Shown here: positions 10,107 through 21,547 of the stretch, one piece after another
How the letters are laid out: every line of letters starts with the position of its first letter
Position numbering within the stretch: the first letter of the stretch is position 1
NCBI GenBank assembly: GCA_019426215.1
Contig: CM033406.1
Span: 2,929,001 to 2,993,000 of the forward strand
DNA length: 64,000 bases
Reading direction: 5' to 3'
Source: Buddleja alternifolia
Lineage: Eukaryota; Streptophyta; Magnoliopsida; Lamiales; Scrophulariaceae
The notes under the pieces: generated by a model
Database searches by the model: none
Seen by the model: only the letters and a program-made list of their open reading frames with translations
Told to the model about the DNA's origin: nothing
Made by a program: the position numbers and the translations under genes

Positions 10107-11350
10107 ATATGTTGGCTATAATCTGTGGTGGTTTAACTCAGATTAAAGAGAACAAGCTTTCCATTGCCAAGGAAAGGTTTAATAGTTTTAAGATGTTACC
10201 TAACGAGACCTTAGAGCAATTGGACATAAGATTTACAGCTCTTGTTACGAAACTTACATCATTGGGAATGGATTTACAAAACCGAGAAATGGTGGTTAAG
10301 ATCTTTAGAAGGTTACCTAGTAGATTCTTGATGAAGACAACAGCTATGAGAGAATCAAATTTGTTGGATCTTTTAAGTCCAGAAGACGCCTTTTGAGAAC
10401 TCAAGGCATTTGAGTTTGAGTTAAACTCAGCTAGTGACGTTGTGAGTAGTCCGATAATTGAATTTGGAGCGCTCGTAGCATCAATCAAGGGTAAATCGGG
10501 TAATAAGGGAAAAGGTTCAGATATCAATGAGGATGAGGAACTAGCACTTCTAAATATATTCAGAAAGTTCTTGAGATATGAAAAGAAAGGAAGTAGTCCT
10601 AAACATTAAGGACACAGTTCATATCAAGCGCCTGCTCCAATACATCAACAGTTTCAAGTGATTCAGTATTCTGTTCCTACATCCCAAGCGCCTGTTCAAT
10701 ACCAAGCGTCTACACAAAATCTCTCAGCACTCGTGGTCTCAAAACCACACAATGCAAGATTAACAAATGAACAAAAGATGAAAACTAATTTGTGTTATAA
10801 TTGCAGGAAACCAGGGCACTACCAGGTAAATTGTCCTTATTCAAACGTATCTAAGCCTTCAAGGGAGGATTACTTGGATATAAACCAATTCAGAAGCAAC
10901 CTTCGTCAACAAGATTTGCTAGCGGAATCAGAACAAGTATCCGCACCTGAAGACCTGGAGTCTTCAGAAGAAAGTAGTGATAATGATGAGCCAGTTGATG
11001 ACTCAGTGCTCATTTATCTCATTGCCAGAGATGATGAAGCGTCTCCTGAGGTAAACACTGAATTGTCTCTTCCTCTTTCTTATGAAGAATTACTTGACAA
11101 AGTTAAAAAATATTATAATGATTGTCAAGTTGCCGCCAAATTATACCAAAATCACTTTGATATTATTTCATCGCTCAAAAGTGAATAAGTGACGCTCAAA
11201 GCAGAATTGCAAGTTCAGCAACAGTGCATTGAGAAAAATCAATCGCTTGAGAGTGAAATAATCCAGTTGAAAAGTGATCTTCATATGATAGTCGAGAGAG
11301 AAGCTGAGCTGATTGCTAGACTTGCTAAATCAGAATAGCTCGTCTCATCA
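10107..11350 (+). pseudogene. gag: B gag, remainder with zinc knuckle
   Basis: Continues the UBN2 domain cut by A. Stops interrupt it at 10394-10396 and about 10607. The frame from 10658 holds a CCHC zinc knuckle (C-Y-N-C, G-H, N-C; around 10795-10836) followed by an acidic, serine-rich segment to a stop near 11186. Gag would build the particle and bind RNA. Short AAGCGTC and AAGCGCC words recur here (about 10625, 10685, 10704 and 11040), as elsewhere in B. Confidence 0.8.
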
Positions 11351-12001
11351 TTGCCTAAAGCGTCAAGAAAGCTAGACAATGTGACTAAGGTAATAAGGTT
11401 ATTTGGGGAAAAGACCGGTTTAGGATGCAATAAATTCGGTAAACAACCAAACAAATCAAATGTTACGAAAAACAACAAAGAAAAGGGTATTTTCTTTGTT
11501 AAAGAAGGTTCACAAACACAAATGCTAAATGAACCAAGCGACAATGGTAAGAGGCCAAATGAGAAAGCCAAAGTTGACTCAGGCAAAGAAAAGGAGAAAG
11601 CGAATGATTCACAAAGAAAGGTTCATCCAAACGCTCAAAAGGCTAAGGATAAACCTAACCACTGTGAGTCAAGCGCTAAGCGTCCAACATCAAAAGTGCA
11701 CCCTAAGCCAGCGCCAAGGAAATATCAGCGTCAATATTCACAATGGTCTAGATCATATTATCGCTACTATGATGATTATGACTATGACTATGATTATGAT
11801 TACTATTATAATTGAGGATATTACTATACACCCAAAAAATACACACAACACAATGTGAAACCCAAGAAGGCCAGTATTCCTACAATGAGGACTAGGCAAA
11901 TATGGGTTCCTAAAGTTCTAATTCAAACTAACAATGCTACTAATGGTAAAGGACCCAAGCCAAAATGGGTACCTAAAAAAGAAATAGAACTTCCTTTTTG
12001 A
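11351..12001 (+). pseudogene. B gag-protease linker with Asp-Tyr repeat
   Basis: A lysine-rich, low-complexity stretch ends in alternating Asp and Tyr (11770-11812), coded by a GATTATGACTATG-type microsatellite. A second part has the I-W-V-P-K and K-W-V-P-K repeats that usually precede the protease in SIRE-type elements. Several stops are present. No enzymatic domain is seen. Confidence 0.65.
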
Positions 12002-12440
12002 TTGCAGGTATCTAGAGCTAAAGCCAATACATCTATTTGGTACTTCGATAGTGGATCGTCAAGGCACATGACTGGTTCCAAAGATCTTCTGATCAACTAT
12101 CGAGCTACCAATGGTCCTCAGGTTGTATTTGGTGACAACTCCAAAGGTAAAACTAAAGGTATAGGTACTGTGCATAGAGGGAACATCATGATAAGTGATG
12201 TTTATTATGTTGAGGGTCTAAAGCACAATTTATTAAGCATAAGTCAATTTTGTGATAAAGGCTTTGAAGTCATATTCTCAAGTGACTGTTGCTATATAAA
12301 TGACCCTAAGACTAAGTCTACTAAATTGAATGGTAAAAGAACAAATAATGTATATTTGGTAGATTGGGGTTCAACACTTGATAACAACCCAACTTGTTTT
12401 GTTGCTAAAATGAATCTAAAACGGGTTAGTTATGGCATAG
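12002..12440 (+). pseudogene. pol: B pol: aspartic protease and pre-integrase
   Basis: The frame reads W-Y-F-D-S-G-S-S-R-H-M-T-G near its start, the D-S-G retropepsin site in the form typical of SIRE-like copia elements. It continues through L-L-S-I-S-Q toward the pre-integrase. The frame shifts close to 12420, where the W-H-R motif moves into the frame of the next segment. Confidence 0.82.
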
Positions 12441-13627
12441 AAAAATGAATCACCTCAACTTTAAGACAATCTCTCAGCTTCTAAATCTAAATCTTGTGGA
12501 GGGATTACCAAGAGGATCATTTCATAAGGATCGCCTTTGTGACGCTTGTCAAATGGGCAAACAAGTCAAATCATCCTTTATGAGAAAACCTCATCTATCT
12601 ACCTCTAGAATACTTGAACTACTTCACATGGATTTGTTTGGACCCGTTCAAACGATCAGTGTGAGTGGTAAAAAGTATACTTTGGTGATAGTGGATGATT
12701 TCTCTCAATTCACTTGGGTGGAATTCCTTTCATCCAAAGATGAAACATGTGACAAGTTAACAACGCTTATTCGGCAACTTCAAACATTGAAAAATCTTAA
12801 ATTTGCAAGAATAATAAGCGATCACGGTACTGAGTTTACTAACAAGGTTGTTGAGAAGTTTTGTGCAGAGAATGGAATACATCATGAGTATTCAGCTCCC
12901 AGAACTCCCCAATAGAATGGTGTTGCTGAGCGCCGGAACAGAACGCTCAAGGAAACTGCTAGGACAATGTTAGCAGAGTCCAAACTTGCTCCAAGGTTTT
13001 GGGCCAAAACGATCAATACTGCCTGTTACACTCAAAACCATTGCATGATCAACAAACAACATGGGAAAACTCCATATGAACTGTGGAAGGGACGTAAGCC
13101 AAATGTTTCATACTTTCATGTCTTTGGTTCTAAATGTTTTATCCATAATAATGGATCCCAAAGCCTAAAGACATTTGATCCTAAAGTGGATGAGGGAATC
13201 TTTCTAGGCTACGCCAAGAATGGAAAGAATTTTCTCATCTTAAACAAGATCAAATCGAAGGTTGAAGAATCTATTTATGTTATTTTTGATGATGCTAACC
13301 AAGAACCGAGTAAGGTTAATGTGAATGATGTAGGAGTTGAAGATCTATGTCATCAAGCGTCTAAGATTACCATTGATGATGATAGTGACGACGGTGATGA
13401 GATCTCAGTGCCACCTCCTAAGATTACTCGTGAGGATATTTCGGATAACATTGCAAAAATCTACTGATGATCATGAAGAAAGTGATCATCGAGAGCAAAC
13501 AAAGATTGGTGAACTTGAAGCGCCTACGCAAGAGGAAAGTCAAGCGTCTGATCGTCAAGCGCCTGTTCAACCTCTTAACCCATTCCAACCATATAGACTA
13601 TGGCTGCGTGATCATCCACCTGAGTAG
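12441..13627 (+). pseudogene. pol: B pol: integrase
   Basis: Opens with the H-L-N-F zinc-binding segment and C-x-x-C (C-D-A-C), then D-L-F-G-P with the first catalytic Asp, S-D-H-G-T-E-F with the second, and V-A-E-R-R-N-R-T with the Glu. A TAG at 12913-12915 replaces a Gln of the conserved P-Q-Q-N-G motif. The frame resumes to 13467 and includes the C-terminal F-G-S-K-C-F and F-L-G-Y parts. After 13467 a second frame carries an acidic linker with AAGCGYC words (13520-13640). Confidence 0.83.
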
Positions 13628-13760
13628 ATTATTGGAGATATTGAAGCGCCTGTTAGGACTAGAGCTGCTACATTTAATGAGGCTATGTTCGCAAGTGTTC
13701 TATCTCAAATGGAACCTAAGAAAGTGGATGAAGCGATAAGTGATCCAAGTTGGATTGAAG

Positions 13761-13765
13761 CCATG
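13761..13765 (+). repeat. Target-site duplication of C, left copy
   Basis: CCATG here and at 20070-20074 flanks element C exactly. With one copy the reverse transcriptase frame of B is continuous. Confidence 0.95.
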
Positions 13766-15509
13766 TGATAAGAGGCATTTTTACGTGTTTTTAAGCCCAT
13801 GGGACTTATGCTATGGATTCATTTATTGACAAAATCATGCCACATTTGCGTTTAAGCGGGGTGTTAAGTGATTACAGGTGATAAATTTGAGCATACGAAG
13901 AAACGAGGCGAAAAACGACGTATAAAACAAGTTCAGGCCAATTTGCTTCTGTCGTCCACGCCCAGGCGCCGGACAAGATGCAAATAACGTCAACATTCTG
14001 CTGTCCACGCCTGGGCGCCGTACTGTCCACGCCTGGGCGCCGTACTGTCCACGCCTGGGCGCCGTATCTGCATTAATTTCCACGGTTGAGCGCTATTTCT
14101 GTATGTTTAGAGACCGAATTGGATGAAGTTCCCTTCTACAATGTTGTAGAACTATGTGTTAGCTTCAAATGAGGACTTGAATCATCCAAATCAGAGTTTC
14201 GTGGAGAGAGTTATGAATGAAATACGATTGCTGCACAGGACACATTGCATTTAATTTCAGCATTCTGTCAGCGGCGCCCGAGCGCCGTCATGCCCGCGCC
14301 TAGGCGTGACCACATCCGAGTTTTGATTCCTTTCAGCCAAAAGTTCATCATTTGATGGTGGAATGGAATATTTAAAGCCAAGAGGTCATCACATGTGTTG
14401 AGGGGATGTCATAAGTGTGTTTCTTGGTAGATCTACTTTATGGAATTTTATACTACACACTTTAGAGTAGTGGAGGACACACTAGGGAGACACACACTAG
14501 GGAGCCCATCATTTCTTGTCATCTTAAGCCATTTTCTTCACTCTTGACCGATCACACCTTGGAGGAGGAGGCAGCTGGCCATTACTCTTCACCCATCATC
14601 ATTCATCACCATTCTTCATCATTTTGAAGATTGCAAAGAAGGGGGATTGAGCTAGAGATTGAAGCTACAAGCAAGGATTCATCATCATTCAAGACTTAGG
14701 GAGTTTCTTTTGCATTTCATTTACATGTTTATGTTAATAACTATGTATATGATTGTTTTAGACCTTCTTGAGCTATTGAATATGAGCTAATCTTGTAGAA
14801 CTAAGGCCATGTGAAGGCCGAATTCATGAATCTATATATGTGAAGTTAATTTTCGTATTAATTCTTCTAATTGCTTTGTGTGTTGATTTTGTGCTTTTAT
14901 CACAATCATATGCTTGATCTCCATATGCTTGCTATTGTGCCTAATCTAGTCATTCGAGAGAAGATAGGTTAGGGTTCAAATGAATCAACACATCATCCGA
15001 AACTAATGTGGAATTGCTCCTAGATATAGGTAAAGATTTCCGGGTGAGGTTAGCCGGATTTATCCGGGGAAACTCTAGAACGTTAATGCGTGGTTGTTGA
15101 TTAGATTCTCGGATAGACATATTTAGAGAACCGTCAATCAATCATAGGATTGTTATGTGCCGAGACATCGGGTAATGATTAATTAAGGAGTTTTCACCAA
15201 AGCAATAGGAGTCTAATAATTCGAAGAGTAGCTCATATATATAGACGAGTGGATTTGGTCATAGCATGCGCCTTAGTCTTTTTAACCAATTCGTGAGGTT
15301 TAATTCATAGCTTGTTCCCTCCTTTGATTTTTCGTTTACTTAATTGTTTTTTCTCTTGCTTTACTTTAATTGTCTTTACCTTCATTACGAATCTTAAACT
15401 AAAATTCAAGTCTCCGTGGTTCGACAACCCGGACTTATTTTGTCCACTTTTATTACTACACACGACTAGTGCACTTGCTATTAAAAGCACGTTAGGTATT
15501 AGCGTGTCA
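13766..15509 (+). repeat. C 5' LTR
   Basis: About 1744 bp. Near 13955-14065 it has a cluster of CGCCCAGGCG and CGCCTGGGCG words including a short tandem array, and another cluster at 14270-14310. It lacks a 22-bp copy of this motif block that the 3' LTR has near 18507. A TATTTAAAG near 14369 could serve as TATA element. Confidence 0.93.
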
Positions 15510-15515
15510 AGTTTT

Positions 15516-15533
15516 TGGCGCCGTTGCCGGGGA
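15516..15533 (+). promoter_or_regulatory. C primer binding site (tRNA-Asp)
   Basis: TGGCGCCGTTGCCGGGGA is complementary to the 3' end of plant tRNA-Asp(GTC), six bases after the LTR. This primer is typical of Athila-like elements. Confidence 0.92.
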
Positions 15534-15757
15534 CTTGTTTATTTTAGTTTTTGATTTTTGTTTACATTTTTCATAATTCTTAGTTTTCGTTTATTTCTTG
15601 ATTTTCTTTTATTTTCGTGTTTAGTCTAATTTTGTTTCTTGTGCTTAATTGTTAGGTTCGATTTGTGGTGCATGACCCGCTCCTCAAATGAGCCTTTGCT
15701 TGATTTTGTTATTTTTATTTTGAACATGTGCTCCGGGTTTGTAGATGAGTTCGAGAG

Positions 15758-16678
15758 ATGGCGGACAATATCTATCAACCAAATCCGAATGCACGTTTCC
15801 CGGATATGAATTTACCAAAGGATCGGGAGTGGTTACAAGGCATTCTCCAAGCTATGCAACCGCCTCCTTCTCAACCACTTCAGTCGGTCCGGGATTGTCT
15901 ACCATCCAGCGTCTTTACCATACAGGAGGGATATCATTTATCCCCGACTCTGGAGGAACGAGAATGGGTTCGACAACTCCTATACGGCTTACAACTCACA
16001 CTAGATGATTTGGATCAGCCGAAAAGTATGAAATTGGTACACAAAGCCATTGATGCTTTGTATGAAGGACCAATTAAGGAGGCTCTAATGATCATTGAGG
16101 AAATGAAAAATGAGAGGATTTCTATGAAGGTGTCATCGCCTCAGCGTCGCACACCTAACATTCAAGCGATACCCGGCCCCATTTTTATCGAAGAATTGAT
16201 ATCAAAGAAGCCGACGTTGAAGGAAAGGACACTCGAGCCTTTACCAGAAGCTTCTTTGGTATCTTCTTCCCTCTCCACGGGTATAGAGGTCATTAGTGCC
16301 CATGATAGTAAGTTGTCCTCTAGTGTAGGAGATGATATGGTTATTTGTGATAACTATGAGGTTTTTAAGCATCCAATTGATTCTACATTATCTTTACGCA
16401 TTGATGCTTTTGATCCTTTTAGTGTTGAGCTTTTTCAGGAAAGGATAACCAATAATCTACTCGAGTCCTACCTCACAAACTCCAAGTTTATCACTTCGAT
16501 GGGTGAAGGAAAAAGATCTACTATCCATAGCTTGGAGAATAGTCTATATCATCACCCGACACATGGGGAAGAAATGACGATTTCTTGGCCCATACTCAAG
16601 CTACTTCTCACAAACACCGGGCCATGTTTCATTCTTGATTGGAGAGTAAACAAAGCATTCATACGTCATCCTCCTTGA
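15758..16678 (+). CDS. C chimeric ORF: gag N-terminus joined to a late protease/pre-RT segment
   Basis: An intact 306-codon frame from ATG. Residues 1 to about 50 match the start of the D gag (N-x-N-P-N, F-P-D-M-N, L-Q-G-x-L-Q-x-M-Q). Residues around 195-230 match the D segment after protease (V-F-K-H-P-I-D, R-I-D-x-F-D). No zinc knuckle, D-S-G or polymerase motif remains. The part between is not recognised. The C-terminus precedes a conserved stem-loop block by 44 bp. An upstream ATG at 15672 starts the gag-like M-T-R-S-S-N but is out of frame. The frame has stayed open in a recently moved element, so it may be expressed; its function is unknown. Confidence 0.7.
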   Translation: MADNIYQPNPNARFPDMNLPKDREWLQGILQAMQPPPSQPLQSVRDCLPSSVFTIQEGYHLSPTLEEREWVRQLLYGLQLTLDDLDQPKSMKLVHKAIDALYEGPIKEALMIIEEMKNERISMKVSSPQRRTPNIQAIPGPIFIEELISKKPTLKERTLEPLPEASLVSSSLSTGIEVISAHDSKLSSSVGDDMVICDNYEVFKHPIDSTLSLRIDAFDPFSVELFQERITNNLLESYLTNSKFITSMGEGKRSTIHSLENSLYHHPTHGEEMTISWPILKLLLTNTGPCFILDWRVNKAFIRHPP

Positions 16679-16694
16679 GCCGACCCGATAAAGT

Positions 16695-16739
16695 CAAGCT
16701 AATGACTATAAAAAAGCGCCTCTTGGGAGGCAACCCAAG
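16695..16739 (+). other. Conserved stem-loop block after the C ORF
   Basis: AGTC...GACT can pair around 16696-16707. Then CTTGGG-AGGCAA-CCCAAG (16722-16739) forms a 6-bp stem. The same block follows pol in D (43226-43243, minus) and E (61037-61054), where the stem in E is CATGGG/CCCATG. Confidence 0.75.
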
Positions 16740-18303
16740 TTTGTAAGTTTTCTTTTTGTTTTTTTTGTTTAGTTTAGTTTGTTTCCTTGTGTTGTGTTCA
16801 AGCATGCACTTTTGGCATGTTTTTCTTTATGTCTTGATGGTTTGTGTGTGAGTGCATAACATGTAGTAGACGAGTTTTTCTTTGGAATATCTTTCGTGGG
16901 GATTTGAGCTTGGAGCGGATCTCACGTGATTGAGGGTTGCTTTTCGGCACCCTTGTTGTAAGTACTCTCAGTTACTCCCCTTTTGAGTATGTATAATTGC
17001 GTCAACATTGAGGGTAATGTTGAGTTTAAGTGTGGGGGGTATCTATATGTCGTGGATCTTTGTTTTTAGCTCAAGTTTGGGGGAATCGTCGCTATTACAT
17101 GTATTTTGTGCTATTTTTTTGTGAAAATCAAGCATAACAAATTTTTGGATAGAATTTCAACCCTTCACTTGAGGCATTGAGCATGGTTAATTTGAATACA
17201 TGGTATGTTTTCTCTATCAATTTGGTTTTTAATGGCTATACACATCGTTCCTTGCTTGTGGGACCCTAACTAGACTAGATTGACCTTAAGATGATTCACA
17301 TATGCACATAAATCGAGGGTAGAGGAGTTGAGTGGGCAACCATCTTGAGACGCTTAAGGAGTTTTCCCGAAAATATTAACTTAGATTTCTCATAAGGTTA
17401 TAAGTTGAGTAGTAATTTCATATGCTAAACAATGAATTTAAAAGGTTCAATTTTGGTATGACCAAAAGTGGTCAGGCTAATACGTACCGGAGGTGAAAAG
17501 TTTCATGCCTACATACTGTACTATTATGCTAATTTGAGCTAAGCTCAAGCCAAAAAGAAGTGAATTGTTTAAAAGATCTAGTTTTATTTCGTGGCCTTTG
17601 ACACTCGAGTGATTAAATCCTTAGGAGTGTCTCTACACTTAATGCCCCAAAACTATCTAGTTTGGGAGTCATTGATCTAAAGCTTGTTACATGGGTGTCA
17701 TAGAAAGTCTAATGGAATAAAACATTGCACATGATCTAGCCTTAATGAATTTAATGGAAGTTTCATACGAATTGAAAGTTGAATGTTGAGATAATGAAAT
17801 TTAAATGGCTATGAGATTTTCTATAATTCTTGTGCTTTATGTTTGATCAAAAGTTGATAGATATGGGATTAATGTCCAAAATTTGGTAAGGATGCCTCTC
17901 GACTATAATACTTTAGATTTATTTTTCACTACACCCTAGGGAGTCTTTTCAAGTATTGGTGTCACATGAGCAAAAATAGTTGATATGTATATATATTTGT
18001 GAACTTTAAAAGGTTGATTTTATGCCATTCATTCTTGTTGATCATGTTGAGGTGTATTAATTTGGTTGGATAAATTTTGTTAGATTTTGTGGGTATATCG
18101 TCTGCAAACCCTCACGAGACTATAACTCGTCCTTTGAGGTAACTCAAAGGTTCAAAGTCTTGTTGCATTCGCTAAATGCAACCGTTTACTCCACGAAAGT
18201 GAGTTAGGTAGTTTTCTTTTTGTTTCTCTCTTTGATTGATGATGTTTCCTTATCTTAGAACTCTTATTGCTCGAGGACGAGCAATTGATAAGTGTGGGGG
18301 TGT
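16740..18303 (+). other. C 3' untranslated region with two hairpin-polypurine modules
   Basis: No credible gene. Holds AACATT/AATGTT around GAGGGT (17004-17021) followed by AAGTGTGGGGGG, a further AGTTTGGGGG (about 17072), and at the end ATTGCTCG-AGGA-CGAGCAAT (18266-18285) followed by the terminal polypurine tract at 18290-18303 touching the LTR. The rest is AT-rich and unassigned. Confidence 0.7.
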
Positions 18304-20069
18304 TGATAAGAGGCATTTTTACGTGTTTTTAAGCCCATGGGACTTATGCTATGGATTCATTTATTGACAAAATCATGCCACATTTGCGTTTAAGCGGGGT
18401 GTTAAGTGATTACAGGTGATAAATTTGAGCATACGAAGAAACGAGGCGAAAAACGACGTATAAAACAAGTTCAGGCCAATTTGCTTCTGTCGTCCACGCC
18501 CAGGTGCCAGTATTACCACGCCCAGGCGCCGGACAAGATGCAAATAACGTCAACATTCTATTGTCCACGCCTAGGCGCCGTACTGTCCACGCCTGGGCGC
18601 CGTACTGTCCACGCCTGGGCGCCGTATCTGCATTAGTTTCCACGGTTGAGCGCTATTTCTGTATGTTTAGAGACCGAATTGGATGAAGTTCCCTTCTACA
18701 ATGTTGTAGAACTATGTATTAGCTTCAAATGAGGACTTGAATCATCCAAATCAGAGTTTCGTGGAGAGAGTTATGAATGAAATACGATTGCTGCACAGGA
18801 CACATTGCATTTAATTTCAGCATTCTGTCAGCGGCGCCCGAGCGCCGTCATGCCCGCGCCTAGGCGTGACCACACCCGAGTTTTGATTCCTTTCAGCCAA
18901 AAGTTCATCATTTGATGGTGGAATGGAATATTTAAAGCCAAGAGGTCATCACATGTGTTGAGGGGATGTCATAAGTGTGTTTCTTGGTAGATCTACTTTA
19001 TGGAATTTTATACTACACACTTTAGAGTAGTGGAGGACACACTAGGGAGACACACACCAGGGAGCCCATCATTTCTTGTCATCTTAAGCCATTTTCTTCA
19101 CTCTTGACCGATCACACCTTGGAGGAGGAGGCAGCTGGCCATTACTCTTCACCCATCATCATTCATCACCATTATTCATCATTTTGAAGATTGCAAAGAA
19201 GGGGGATTGAGCTAGAGATTGAAGCTACAAGCAAGGATTCATCATCATTCAAGACTTAGGGAGTTTCTTTTGCATTTCATTTACATGTTTATGTTAATAA
19301 CTATGTATGTGATTGTTTTAGACCTTCTTGAGCTATTGAATATGAGCTAATCTTGTAGAACTAAGGCCATGTGAAGGCCGAATTCATGAATCTATATATG
19401 TGAAGTTAATTTTCGTATTAATTCTTCTAATTGCTTTGTGTGTTGATTTTGTGCTTTTATCACAATCATATGCTTGATCTCCATATGCTTGCTATTGTGC
19501 CTAATCTAGTCATTCGAGAGAAGATAGGTTAGGGTTCAAATGAATCAACACACCATCCGAAACTAATGTGGAATTGCTCCTAGAAATAGGTAAAGATTTC
19601 CGGGTGAGGTTAGCCGGATTTATCCGGGGAAACTCTAGAACGTTAATGCGTGGTTGTTGATTAGATTCTCGGATAGACATATTTAGAGAACTGTCAATCA
19701 ATCATAGGATTGTTATGTGCCGAGACATCGGGTAATGATTAATTAAGGAGTTTTCACCAAAGCAATATGAGTCTAATAATTCGAAGAGTAGCTCATATAT
19801 ATAGACGAGTGGATTTGGTCATAGCATGCGCCTTAGTCTTTTTAACCAATTCGTATGGTTTAATTCATAGCTTGTTCCCTCCTTTGATCTTTCGTTTACT
19901 TAATTGTTTTTTCTCTTGCTTTACTTTAATTGTCTTTACCTTCATTACGAATCTTAAACTAAAATTCAAGTCTCCGTGGTTCGACAACCCGGACTTATTT
20001 TGTCCACTTTTATTACTACACACGACTAGTGCACTTGCTATTAAAAGCACGTTAGGTATTAGCGTGTCA
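18304..20069 (+). repeat. C 3' LTR
   Basis: About 1766 bp. It is 22 bp longer than the 5' LTR because of one extra GC-rich motif copy near 18507-18530. Otherwise it is almost identical. Ends GTGTCA, followed by the duplication CCATG at 20070-20074. Confidence 0.93.
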
Positions 20070-21547
20070 CCATGCAAGAAGAGCTGAATCAATTCGAGCG
20101 TAGTAAGGTTTGGACGCTAGTACCAAAACCAACTCACCAAGGAGTTATTGGAACTAGATGGGTATATAGAAAGAAGATAGATGAGAATGGCATTGTGATA
20201 AGGAACAAGGCTAGACTCGTTGCTCAAGGATATCGCCAAGAAGAGGGAGTTGACTTTGATGAGACATATGCTCCTGTCACCCGTCTTGAAGCAATTTGTA
20301 TGTTTCTAGCGTATGCAGTGTTTAACAAATTTACAGTGTATCAAATGGACGTGAAGAGTGCCTTCCTGAATGGTAAACTCCAAGAAGAAGTATATGTGGA
20401 GCAACCACCGGGATTCATCAACAACCATGGTAAGGGTATGGTTTACAAGCTAGACAAATCACTTTAAGGGCTTAAGCAAGCACCCCGAGCATGGTATGAC
20501 ACTTTCTCTATCTTTCTTATTGGCAAAGGCTTTTCAAAAAGCAGCTTTGATACAACATTATTTAAAATTACCAATAATGAAGATATTCTCATCCAAATTT
20601 ATGTTGATGATATTATATTTGGCTCTACTAATAAGTGTCTGTGTGAGAAATTTTCAAAAATGATGCAAGAACAATTTGAAATGAGCATGATGGGTGAATT
20701 AACCTTTTTCTTAGGATTACAAGTTAAACAACTCCCTAATGGCATATTTATTAACCAAGCTAAATATACAAGAGATATGATTAAGAAATTTGGCATGGAA
20801 AATGCATCATATTCAAAAATTCCAATGCGCTAAACGCTTAAGTTAGATAAAGTTGAAAGTGGAAAGAATATTGATATCACTAATTATAGAGGTATCATTG
20901 GATCACTTCTTTATCTTACTGCTAGTAGACCTGATATTATATTTTCGGTATGCATATGCGCACGGTTTCAAGCCGATCCTAAAGAGTCACACTTAATCGC
21001 TGCCAAAAAGATCCTTAAATACCTAAAAGGCACACAAAATGTGGGCTTATGGTATCCTAGGGACTCTCCTTTTGAACTAATTGGTTACTTAGATGCAGAT
21101 TTTGCAGGCTGCAAAATAGATCGTAAGAGTACTAGTGGTACATGTCAATTTCTAGGTGATAGGTTCGTTTCATGGCATAGTAAGAAACAACAATCCATAG
21201 CTATCTCTATAGCCGAAGCTGAGTATGTAGCTGCAGGAAGTTGTTGTGCACAAGTGTTATGGATGAGGCAACAACTTAGACATTATGGTATAATCCTAGG
21301 TCCAACCCCCATTCATTTTGATAACTAAAGCGCTCTAGCCATGACTCAAAACCCTGTTATTCACTCCAGAACCAAACATATTGACATTAGATACCATTTT
21401 CTTCGTGACCATGTTCAAAAGAAAGATATCTCTATGCATTTTATTGGAACTGACAAACATTTGACAGATAACTTCACCAAAGCGCTCAACGAACAACGTT
21501 TTCTCACTTTGAGAAGTGAATTAGGTATGATTGATTTAAACGCTTAA
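20070..21547 (+). pseudogene. pol: B pol: reverse transcriptase and RNase H
   Basis: Resumes in frame after C. It shows [19 protein letters not shown], an intact Y-V-D-D active site (about 20600) and the RNase H part (D-A-D-F-A-G, S-W-H-S-K-K-Q, A-E-A-E-Y, D-N). Stops at 20465-20467, 20831-20833 and 21326-21328 lie in one frame. The first replaces the Tyr of S-L-Y-G-L-K-Q. The end at 21547 fits the family's usual C-terminus. RT would copy the RNA to cDNA in the particle; this copy is broken only by stops, not by frameshifts. Confidence 0.87.

Larger units (their letters stand above)
13766..20069 (+). mobile_element. Element C: short, non-autonomous Athila-like gypsy element
   Basis: A 6.3-kb element with LTRs 13766-15509 and 18304-20069, a tRNA-Asp PBS, a single 306-codon ORF and a polypurine tract. 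It lacks protease, reverse transcriptase, integrase and the extra 3' ORF. LTR ends (TGATAAGAGG and GTGTCA), PBS, motif content and 3' hairpins match D, so a D-type element could supply its proteins. The perfect 5-bp duplication CCATG and about 15 substitutions between LTRs (counted by eye, under 1%) mark a recent insertion. Confidence 0.92.
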
